Assembly (NCBI RefSeq): GCF_006351965.1
Contig: NZ_CP040932.1
Span: 3,162,001-3,226,000, forward strand
Source: Oceanicola sp. D3
GTDB taxonomy: Bacteria > Pseudomonadota > Alphaproteobacteria > Rhodobacterales > Rhodobacteraceae
DNA: 64,000 nt
Reading direction: 5' to 3'
Below the pieces are notes generated by a model. That model was not told the DNA's origin. It saw only the letters and a program-made list of their open reading frames with translations, and searched no databases. Of the stretch, positions 57,299 through 64,000 are shown in pieces (positions within the stretch are counted from its first letter, which is position 1; every line of letters begins with the position of its first letter). A program made the translations under genes and the position numbers.

Positions 57299-59599
57299 AT
57301 GACCAACCCTTCCCTGACGCGTCCGCTCGGACAGCGCATTGCGCTGGTTCTTGCCCTGCTCCTCGTGATCGTCGGCATGATCAACACCATGCCCGAAATC
57401 GCCGGCCTGCAAGATTGGGCCCGCGACGTCACCGGCCGCCCGTTCTTCCGCGTGTCGGGCTTTGCGCCCGAGTTTTTCTACCCGCCGGTCTTTCTGGTGA
57501 TGATGCTCATCGTGGCGCTCGATTCCAGCGTCTACCGGGCCTGGAAGCAAGACAAACCGCATCTGGCATGGCTGGGCCTTCTGCTCGATGCCGGTCTGAT
57601 CCTCGCCGCCTTCCTCGGGGCGCTTGGCTACCTGGTCGAGCTCGACTCGGTCTGCCTCTTCGATCAGATCAGCGGCGAGCGCGCCCGGCTGATGCAGGAG
57701 GCGGCAGAACGCTCCGCAGGGGTGATCCCGGGCATCTCGCTGGAGGCCGAAGTGCCTGCCTGTCAGGCCCGTTTCGGCATCTGGACGATCCCGCTGCTCT
57801 TCACCATCATCACGCTGTTCTTCCTCTATAACGTCCGGGTCTGGGGCCTGCCGCTGGTGATCGTCGCCAGCGTCGTGGTGGTCTACACCGTTGGCACCGC
57901 GCTGATCTGGGTGTTTGACCTCTCGTCCAACAACTTCCTGCTCACCAAACTGGGCGCCGACGGCGGCGATGTGGTTGCGGCAGCGGTGCAGAAGGCCACC
58001 AATGTCTTCATCTCTCCAGACGGCTTCATGGGCCGCTTCATGGATATCGTCGTCAATCAGGTCTTTCCCTATGTGATCCTCGGCGCGCTCTTCGGCACAT
58101 CGGCGGGGGGCACCTCGCTGATCAAGCTGGCGGTGCGCACCACAAGCCGCCTGCGCGGCGGCCCGGCCCATGCGGCTGTGGTCTCCTCGGCCATGTTCGG
58201 CACCATCACCGGCGGGCCGGTGACCAATGTGCTGTCCACCGGGCGGCTGACCATTCCGATGATGCAGCGCAACGGTTTCTCACCGCAATTCGCAGGCGGG
58301 GTCGAGGCAGCGGCCTCCTCCGGCGGGCAGATCATGCCGCCGGTGATGGGCGTTGCCGCCTTCGTGCTCGTCGCGCTGACGGCGGTGCCCTACACCAAGG
58401 TCATCACCGCCGCCTTCCTGCCCGCGCTCTGCTTCTTCTTCTCGATCTTCCTCGCGGTGATGTTTCAGGCCCGGCGCGACCGGGTAGAGCCAATGCGCGA
58501 CATCCCCGAAGATCTGGTGATGAACCGGCAAGACTGGCTGAATCTCATCATCATCTTCGTGCCGATCCTCACCATCCTCTTCCTGCTGCTCGGCAACAAG
58601 GACGCGGTGGACGGCGGGCTGCTCGCCACGATCCTTCCCGCAGGCGTCACCCAGACGATCAAGAACGCCACCGGCGATGCCGTCTCGGCAGGCTGGTGGG
58701 CGGTGATCGTGCTGCTGCCGCTGCTCTTCCTCGATCCCGGCACCCGCGCCGCGCCGCGCCGCGTGCTGGTCTCGCTGGCCGATGGCGGCATCCTGCTGTC
58801 GCGCCTCTTCCTGCTGCTCTTCGCGGTGTCGATCATCGCCGCCTTCCTCAACGAAAGCGGCCTGACCGGCGAGCTGACCCGTGCCGTCACCACATGGCTG
58901 GAAAACGCCCAGCAGATCAGCCTCTTCGGCTTCGAGATCAAGATCGTCGGCGGCGTCTACCTGATGCTCGCGCTCACCTGCGCGATGTTCTGTGCCATCC
59001 TTCTGGGCATGGGCATGCCCACGGTGCCCGCCTACGTCAACGTGGCGCTGCTGCTCGGCCCCCTGTTGGCCAACCTCGGGGTGAGCTTCTTCACCGCGCA
59101 TATGTTCGTCTTCTACTTCGCCGTGGCCTCGGCCATCACCCCGCCCGTGGCGATTGCCGCCTTCGCCGCCGCCTCGATCACCCGCACTGAGCCAATGCGC
59201 ACCGGCATCGCCGCCGTGCGCGTCGGGATCGTCATGTTCACCATCCCCTTCATCTTCGCGTGGTATCCCGAGCTGCTGCTGATCGAAGAGGCGGTGACCA
59301 TCACCGACGACACCGGCCGCAAGGCCCTGATCGAAGGCTACAGCAGCACGGTGGACTGGGGCGCACTCGCCGTGCTCGGCCTGCGTCTGGTCCTCGCGCT
59401 CTACCTCATCGCCTCGGCGCTGGCCCGGTTTGACCGTGGCCCAATGCCGCGCTGGGAGATCGCCCTGCGCCTGCTGGCAGCAGTGCTGGTGCTCTGGAAG
59501 ACCCCGGTGATCATGTCGGTCGGCCTCGCCCTCGCCGCCGCGCTGGTGGTGCTGCACACCCTCACCGCCCGGCGGCAGGCGGCCAGCGCCGCCGCCTAG
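57299..59599 (+). CDS. TRAP transporter fused permease (DctQM type), TAXI system 2
   Basis: A 766-aa membrane protein with the DctQ-like part (about residues 1-220) fused to a DctM-like part. Landmarks match those of system 1: RGGPAHAAVVSSAMFGTITGGPVTNV, AAASSGGQIMPPVMGVAAFVLVA, GMGMPTVPAYVNVALLLGP and SAITPPVAIAAFAAASITRTEP. It is longer than the system 1 permease by 33 residues. The last codons overlap the convergent DUF849 gene: both stop codons lie in the palindrome CTAG at 59596-59599. Confidence 0.92.
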   Translation: MTNPSLTRPLGQRIALVLALLLVIVGMINTMPEIAGLQDWARDVTGRPFFRVSGFAPEFFYPPVFLVMMLIVALDSSVYRAWKQDKPHLAWLGLLLDAGLILAAFLGALGYLVELDSVCLFDQISGERARLMQEAAERSAGVIPGISLEAEVPACQARFGIWTIPLLFTIITLFFLYNVRVWGLPLVIVASVVVVYTVGTALIWVFDLSSNNFLLTKLGADGGDVVAAAVQKATNVFISPDGFMGRFMDIVVNQVFPYVILGALFGTSAGGTSLIKLAVRTTSRLRGGPAHAAVVSSAMFGTITGGPVTNVLSTGRLTIPMMQRNGFSPQFAGGVEAAASSGGQIMPPVMGVAAFVLVALTAVPYTKVITAAFLPALCFFFSIFLAVMFQARRDRVEPMRDIPEDLVMNRQDWLNLIIIFVPILTILFLLLGNKDAVDGGLLATILPAGVTQTIKNATGDAVSAGWWAVIVLLPLLFLDPGTRAAPRRVLVSLADGGILLSRLFLLLFAVSIIAAFLNESGLTGELTRAVTTWLENAQQISLFGFEIKIVGGVYLMLALTCAMFCAILLGMGMPTVPAYVNVALLLGPLLANLGVSFFTAHMFVFYFAVASAITPPVAIAAFAAASITRTEPMRTGIAAVRVGIVMFTIPFIFAWYPELLLIEEAVTITDDTGRKALIEGYSSTVDWGALAVLGLRLVLALYLIASALARFDRGPMPRWEIALRLLAAVLVLWKTPVIMSVGLALAAALVVLHTLTARRQAASAAA

Positions 59600-60435
59600 G
59601 CCGCAGCGGCGCGCAGCCCCAGTATCTCGCGCGCCTGCTGCCAGCTGGCCACGGGGCGCTCGTACTTGTCACAAATCTCCACCGTCCGCCGCACGAGGGC
59701 GGCGTTGGAGGGGGCGAGCGTGGTCTTGTCGAGGCGCACGTTGTCTTCCAGCCCGGTGCGGGCATGGCCGCCCGCCGCGATGGCCCAGTCGTTCAGCACA
59801 ATCTGGTTGCGGCCAATCCCGGCAGCGCACCACTCGGTGCCGGGGGCAAGCCGCTCGACGGTGCGGATGTAGTAGTCAAACACATCCCGATCCACTGGCA
59901 TCGCGTTTTTCACCCCCATCACGAACTGGATATAAAGTTTCCCCGGCAGCTGCCCGGCCTCGTGCAGCGCAACGGCGCGGTGGATATGCGACAGATCGAA
60001 GGCCTCGATCTCGGGGGTGATCTCATATCGGGTCATCTCGGCGGCCAGCCAATCCACCAGATCGGGCGGGTTCTCGTAGACCCGCGTCGGAAAGTTGTTG
60101 GAGCCCACCGTAAGCGAGGCCATCTCGGGCCGCAGTGGCAGCATCCCGCCCCGCGCCTGCCCCGCGCCAGAGCGCCCGCCGGTCGAGAATTGCACGATCA
60201 TCCCTGGGCAATGCGCCCTCAACCCCTCCTGAAGCCGGGCAAAGCGCTCCGGATCAGAGCTGGGCGACCCATCCGGCATCCGCACATGACAATGGGCAAT
60301 CGCCGCCCCCGCCTCAAAGGCCTCATGGGTCGATTCCACCTGCTCCTCGATGCTGATCGGCACCGCCGGGTTGTCGGACTTCTGCGCAACGCTGCCGGTG
60401 ATGGCAACGCAGATGATGCAAGGCTTCTGGGTCAT
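59596..60435 (-). CDS. DUF849 beta-keto acid cleavage enzyme (BKACE)
   Basis: A 279-aa TIM-barrel enzyme of the family founded by 3-keto-5-aminohexanoate cleavage enzyme (Kce), which transfers part of a beta-keto acid to acetyl-CoA. The phrase IICVAITGS opens the barrel; the zinc-binding pair is in AAIAHCHVRMPDG (His-x-His, about residues 48-50); EIEAFDLSHIH and FVMGVKNAMP follow, and WCAAGIGRNQ is the phosphate- or CoA-region. The ATG at 60435 follows GGAGG. It converges with the TAXI permease gene (4-bp overlap). The substrate subclass cannot be assigned; the neighbours suggest the product of the imported compound. Confidence 0.87.
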   Translation of the reverse strand: MTQKPCIICVAITGSVAQKSDNPAVPISIEEQVESTHEAFEAGAAIAHCHVRMPDGSPSSDPERFARLQEGLRAHCPGMIVQFSTGGRSGAGQARGGMLPLRPEMASLTVGSNNFPTRVYENPPDLVDWLAAEMTRYEITPEIEAFDLSHIHRAVALHEAGQLPGKLYIQFVMGVKNAMPVDRDVFDYYIRTVERLAPGTEWCAAGIGRNQIVLNDWAIAAGGHARTGLEDNVRLDKTTLAPSNAALVRRTVEICDKYERPVASWQQAREILGLRAAAA

Positions 60436-60627
60436 TCGCTTTCCTCCCCGAGCACCTAAGACGCCATCCACCCGCAGGGCAAGGCCCGCTGGCTATGGGC
60501 GCGCACGGCCCCGCGCCCTGCTGCGCCCTGCGAATGGGGTATTGGCCCCATGCCGCCAAGCCCCCGGCTCAGGCAGGTTGATGTCATCGCAACGCAAACC
60601 ACAGCCCCAGCCCCGGAGGACAGCCCA

Positions 60628-61539
60628 ATGAAAACCCTTCTCAAAACCGCCCTGATCCTCGTCGCCCTCGGGCTCGCCTTCTGCGCCCTCTCCCCCGCCT
60701 CCCGCGCCGAGGCCAAAAGCTGCGGCGGCAACGGCCAGCAGGCCTGCGCGCTGGAAACCCCCGCCACCCCGCAGTGCGGCGCATGGCTGCACGAGCTGGG
60801 CGGCACCTGCCGCCCCTGCGGCAGCGCCGGGCTGGCCGCCTGCGAGCGCCCGAGCAACGCGATGTCCTGCCGCGCCGGGCTGGCCAACCACTTCGGGCGC
60901 TGCGTGGTGCCGGGCGAAGGCAGCGCACGCCCCGCCAAGCTCGATCTCGGCCAGATCTTCGGCGGCAACCGCGCCGACAAGATCCGCTGGGCCGCCACCC
61001 AGTATCTGAACGTCATCGAAGACGCCGCCACCGAGTTGCGCGCCACCCTGCCCGGCCAGCGCGATGCCTCCGCCCTCGTCGCCGCGCTGGAAACCCGCAA
61101 CGGCGCGGCCGTCAAGCGCATCCTCGCCGCCAACCCCGAGTTCCGCGCCAGCCTCGATACGCTCAAGCGCATGGGCTTCAACACCATCACCATCGGCCTG
61201 CAAAGCCGCGTCGGCGAGAGCACCCTGCAAGAAACCGGCTACTCCATCGACCTCGATTTCGCCTGGGCGCCCCGCCTGTACACCACCGCCGCCATCGGCG
61301 CAGCCACCGATCTGGCAGGCGAGGAAGAGCTGGTCTTCTCAGTCCTCAAGCCCGGCAACACCCGGATCGGCGGCGCGGTCTACGGCACCGTCACCACCCT
61401 GCCCGCCAGCAACGCCCCGGTCGCCATGTGGTTCTCCGATGCTCCCTTCGATTTCACCGGCTTCTCGCTCGGCCTCGGTGTCGATGCGATGTGGGCCGGC
61501 GGCGCGGTCAGCTACGCCACCACGAAACTCTGGCACTAA
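60628..61539 (+). CDS. Exported Cys-rich protein of unknown function
   Basis: A 303-aa protein I do not recognise. A signal peptide spans about residues 1-27 (MKTLLKTALILVALGLAFCALSPASRAEA). Residues about 30-95 are rich in cysteine (eight in SCGG, ACAL, PQCGAW, GTCRPCGS, AACERP, MSCRAG and GRCVVP), probably paired in the periplasm. The rest is low in Cys, with a helical part (residues about 105-175) and a beta-rich glycine-containing C-terminus (IGGAVYGTVTTLPASNAPVAMWF; FSLGLGVDAMWAGGAVSY). GGAGGA precedes the ATG. It is followed by another exported protein on the same strand. Confidence 0.75.
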   Translation: MKTLLKTALILVALGLAFCALSPASRAEAKSCGGNGQQACALETPATPQCGAWLHELGGTCRPCGSAGLAACERPSNAMSCRAGLANHFGRCVVPGEGSARPAKLDLGQIFGGNRADKIRWAATQYLNVIEDAATELRATLPGQRDASALVAALETRNGAAVKRILAANPEFRASLDTLKRMGFNTITIGLQSRVGESTLQETGYSIDLDFAWAPRLYTTAAIGAATDLAGEEELVFSVLKPGNTRIGGAVYGTVTTLPASNAPVAMWFSDAPFDFTGFSLGLGVDAMWAGGAVSYATTKLWH

Positions 61540-61584
61540 AGCCCCCCGCCGCCCATCATGGCACCGCAACCGAAAGGACAGCCC

Positions 61585-62484
61585 ATGCCCCGCCTCGCCG
61601 CCCCTCTCGCCCTCTGCCTCGCCCCGCTCGCCTTCACCCTCTGCCTCTGCCTCGCCGCCGCCCCCGCCGGGGCGGCTGGCCCGTCCGATCTCACCGCCCT
61701 GCGCGATGCCGCAGCGCCCGGTGAATGCACGGCAGACGGCCCCGCCCGCAGTCAGCCCTTCGCAGGCGGCACCCTGCACGCCGTGCCCTGCCGCGCCACC
61801 GCCCATGACCAGCTCTCGGTGCTGATCCTCGAGCGCGAAGGCACCCTCCAGCCCCTCTTCTTCGCCAACCCCGACTTCCAGTTTCAATATGCCGCCGACG
61901 GCGCGCTGGATTGGCGCAACCCGCAATGGGGCGGCGTGCTCGTCTCCCCCGTGGTCTCCACCTTCAACGCCGATGCCACCACCGGCACCATCACCGTGTC
62001 TTCCATGATCGCGCCGGGCCTCGGCCAAGGGGCCTTCGTTTACGAGCATGCCTTGGGTGATTTCGGCGTCACGCTGGAGCGGGCCGTGGCCAGCTTCGAC
62101 AGCGGCGAAGAGGTGGTGCTCTGGCCCCCCGCCGCGCCGTCACTGATGGAAGAGATCGGCCTGGCCCACAGCCTCGACGGCTTCACCGAAGAGCCCGCGC
62201 CCGATACCCTTCTCACCGATCCGCTCGACATCGCGGGCGTCATCCGCCCGGACTTTCCCAGCGCAGAAGAAGGCCGCCCCCGGCTGGCCCTGTCTTTCGA
62301 GCAGCGGGGCGATCGCATCGCCGCCAACCTGCTCGATCACGGCTGGGCGGATGACTCCGTGGCCGGCAGGGCCTGGCGCGTGCTGATGGTGCGCGACGGT
62401 GCGGGCTGGCGCATCACCGGGCTGGGCAGCGCCAACATCTGCGGGCGCGGCGGCGCAAGGGTCACAACCGGCCTTTGTCCCTAA
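61585..62484 (+). CDS. Exported DUF1176-like protein
   Basis: A 299-aa protein with a signal peptide (about residues 1-30, MPRLAAPLALCLAPLAFTLCLCLAAAPAGA). Segments resembling DUF1176 proteins are present: FANPDFQFQY, LVSPVVSTFNADATTGTITVSSMIAPGLGQGAFVYEHALGDFGVTLERAV, and a C-terminal GWRITG. Cysteines at both ends (GECTADG, VPCRAT, NICGRG, GLCP) could form disulfides. AAAGGA precedes the ATG at 61585. The role is unknown. It overlaps the convergent histidine kinase gene by 4 bp at the stop codons. Confidence 0.65.
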   Translation: MPRLAAPLALCLAPLAFTLCLCLAAAPAGAAGPSDLTALRDAAAPGECTADGPARSQPFAGGTLHAVPCRATAHDQLSVLILEREGTLQPLFFANPDFQFQYAADGALDWRNPQWGGVLVSPVVSTFNADATTGTITVSSMIAPGLGQGAFVYEHALGDFGVTLERAVASFDSGEEVVLWPPAAPSLMEEIGLAHSLDGFTEEPAPDTLLTDPLDIAGVIRPDFPSAEEGRPRLALSFEQRGDRIAANLLDHGWADDSVAGRAWRVLMVRDGAGWRITGLGSANICGRGGARVTTGLCP

Positions 62485-64000
62485 CCCTCAAGCCACAGCG
62501 TAAAGCAGGTGCCGCGCCCGGGCTCTGACCGCACCTCCAGCCTCAGCCCGTTGGCGCGCGCCAGCTCAAAGCACACCGAAAGCCCCAGCCCGTGCCCGGT
62601 CGAGGCCGCGCCCTTGGCATAGGCCTCGCTGAACTGCGCCACCTCCGCCGCGCTCATCCCCTGCCCGGTATCCGCCACCACCAGCCGCAACCCGCCACCG
62701 CGCCGCACCCCCACCACCACCCGGCCCTCGGTGGTGTATTTGATCGCGTTGGAGACAAGGTTGGTGACAATGCGCATCAGCGCCAGCGGCGGCACCGTCA
62801 CCTCTGCCGAACTCTCCGCCACCCGCAGCAACACCCCCTTGCTCGCCGCCTCCCCCTCAAACATCTGCCGCACCGTGCCCAGCGGCACCGAAAGCGGATA
62901 GGCCTCGGCCTCCCCCACCGGTTCGAGGACGCCCTCCTCTTCGCCCCCCTCCGGCACGCTCTCATCCACATAGCCCGTGGCCAGCGAGGCGAGGTAATCA
63001 AACGCCTCATTCAACCGCGCCTTCACATCCGGCTTCATCTCTGCGGCCAGCGTGTCGAAGGTCATCCTCAGCGACATCAGCGGTTGCCGCAAATCATGCG
63101 AGGCCGTGGCAAGCTGGCGCTGGCGCAGCGCAGCCAAGTCGCGGGCGCGGGTGTAGTTGCGCTCGGCCTCCAGCAGCTCCCGGCTGCGCTCCGCCTCGGC
63201 CTCCAGCGCCTCCACCCGCGCCTCCACCGCGCTCAAATGGCGGCGGCGCAGCGCAATCACATTGGCCGTCAGCGTCGTCATCGTGGCCAGCAGCATGAAG
63301 AAAAACACCGCGCGGATCGCCAGCGGCGCATCCAGCCACGCCTCGCCCAGCCCGGTAACGATCAACACAATCGCGCCCACAGCCCCGGCAGTGGCCAGCC
63401 GCGCCAGCAGCACCGCGCCCACCGGCGGTGTAAGCCCGGTGCCCTGCGCCGCGCGGGCCGAGAAGATGTTGCACCCCAGCATGAGCGCAATCAGCCCATA
63501 GGCCAAAAACGCCGTGCCCTGCCCCGGCGACACGAGAGAAATGGCAAACCCCGCCAGCGAAACAAGCGCCAGCGCCAAAACCACCCGCCCCGCACGCGGC
63601 GCCTTCGCCCCAATCCCGGCCCCCGCAATCAAAAAGCCCGCCCCCGAGATCGCAAAGAGCATCCCGAAGCCCACGGTCGATTGCCACTCCGGATGCTGCG
63701 GATAGAAAAACCGCCAAAACAGCCCGTCCATCACCGCGACAAGCCCAAGGAATGCGGCAAACATCGCCGAGTTCATCGCGCCCGTCCAACTGCCCATCGC
63801 CACCTGAAAGCCGAAAAAGAAGACAAGGCAGGCAATGGCGAAGGCATAAAAGGCCGTCAGCCCGATGCCCCAAAGAAAGCTCGCTTGGGCAAGGTGCTCC
63901 GGGCTATGCAACTCCATCCCGAAGGTCGGAAAAGGCCCGGTCTGCACATGGGCCAGCAGCGTCACCGTTTCGCCCGGCGCAAGGGCAAAGGCGGGCGCGC
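62481..64000 (-). CDS. Sensor histidine kinase with 7TMR-DISM-type membrane domain, 5' end outside window
   Basis: The frame is open to the window edge; upstream of the GTG at 63965 it reads APAFALAPGETVT in frame, typical of the end of a periplasmic 7TMR-DISM sensor domain, so that GTG is not the start. The visible part has about seven membrane segments (GIGLTAFYAFAIACLVFFFG and onward), a coiled-coil (residues RRHLSAVEARVEALEAEAERSRELLEAERN), the H-box in ATASHDLRQPLMSL, the N-box NLVSNAIKY, G1 VADTGQGM and G2 GHGLGLSVC. No receiver domain is fused at the C-terminus. The partner response regulator is not in the window. Confidence 0.87.
   Translation of the reverse strand, partial: APAFALAPGETVTLLAHVQTGPFPTFGMELHSPEHLAQASFLWGIGLTAFYAFAIACLVFFFGFQVAMGSWTGAMNSAMFAAFLGLVAVMDGLFWRFFYPQHPEWQSTVGFGMLFAISGAGFLIAGAGIGAKAPRAGRVVLALALVSLAGFAISLVSPGQGTAFLAYGLIALMLGCNIFSARAAQGTGLTPPVGAVLLARLATAGAVGAIVLIVTGLGEAWLDAPLAIRAVFFFMLLATMTTLTANVIALRRRHLSAVEARVEALEAEAERSRELLEAERNYTRARDLAALRQRQLATASHDLRQPLMSLRMTFDTLAAEMKPDVKARLNEAFDYLASLATGYVDESVPEGGEEEGVLEPVGEAEAYPLSVPLGTVRQMFEGEAASKGVLLRVAESSAEVTVPPLALMRIVTNLVSNAIKYTTEGRVVVGVRRGGGLRLVVADTGQGMSAAEVAQFSEAYAKGAASTGHGLGLSVCFELARANGLRLEVRSEPGRGTCFTLWLEG

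Noticed and set aside
56111-58171. A 686-codon open frame antisense to the second TAXI system
   Set aside because: Overlaps two recognisable transporter genes on the other strand; composition is of shadow type and no family is evident.
63963-63965. GTG at 63965 as the true start of the histidine kinase
   Set aside because: The frame continues upstream without a stop to the window edge with sequence typical of a sensor domain, so the gene is cut by the window.
1-64000. tRNA, rRNA, CRISPR arrays, insertion sequences, integrases or attachment sites
   Set aside because: None was seen: no transposase or integrase reading frame, no regularly spaced repeats and no recognisable RNA gene. A covariance-model search would be needed to exclude small RNAs.

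Overview
The window looks like part of a GC-rich alphaproteobacterial chromosome, most likely a marine Rhodobacterales (Roseobacter-type) heterotroph. The reasons are family-level: three DctPQM TRAP systems, two TAXI-type TRAP systems with fused permeases, a tripartite tricarboxylate (TTT) system, an FrcABC-style sugar ABC importer, and many LysR, GntR, MarR and LacI regulators beside small catabolic operons. No rRNA, tRNA, insertion sequence, phage gene or CRISPR array was seen. The species cannot be named from the sequence alone.

Layout. (1) 1-811: end of a LysR regulator. (2) 944-5584, minus strand: a FeaR-like AraC regulator, an aldehyde dehydrogenase and a secreted copper/topaquinone amine oxidase. 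(3) 5732-11616: a tautomerase-like protein, a CatR/BenM-type LysR regulator, muconate cycloisomerase (catB), and a DctPQM transporter with in-frame stop codons in both dctP and dctM. (4) 11655-23727: a SnoaL-like protein, then an operon matching the known indole-3-acetic acid (iac) degradation genes in the order iacH-A-B-C-D-E-F-G, a complete DctPQM transporter, the MarR regulator iacR, and catechol 1,2-dioxygenase (catA). (5) 23855-29272: LysR, TRAP plus alpha/beta hydrolase, and a DUF3237 protein, substrate unknown. (6) 29330-35236: GntR/FCD regulator, Gfo/Idh/MocA oxidoreductase, DapA-family lyase and TctCBA transporter. (7) 35340-42183: TAXI transporter, LysR, and a tartrate pair (ttuC, ttuD). 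(8) 42285-53871: myo-inositol catabolism and uptake (iolG, ABC transporter, iolC, iolD, iolE, iolB, TIM-barrel isomerase) with a divergent LacI regulator. (9) 53888-60435: sulfatase-MarR operon divergent from a second TAXI transporter, plus a DUF849 beta-keto acid cleavage enzyme. (10) 60628-64000: two exported proteins and a 7TMR-DISM-type histidine kinase cut by the window end.

The most interesting reading is that regions 2-4 form one route: an aromatic amine such as tryptamine to its aldehyde (amine oxidase), to indole-3-acetate (aldehyde dehydrogenase; or from indole-3-acetamide by the IacH amidase), to catechol (Iac enzymes), to cis,cis-muconate (CatA) and muconolactone (CatB). Two operator-like motifs tie these genes together. 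GTATC-N4-GATAC or close variants occur at five promoters (araC, lysR, catB, iacH, catA), and ACGT-N-AATATT-N-ACGT occurs only at iacH and iacR among the intergenic regions I read. The substrates are inferred; the gene families are well supported.

A second recurring feature is a strong RNA hairpin between a solute-binding-protein gene and its permease gene in five of the seven import systems. The two exceptions have binding-protein and permease genes that overlap by 4 bp.
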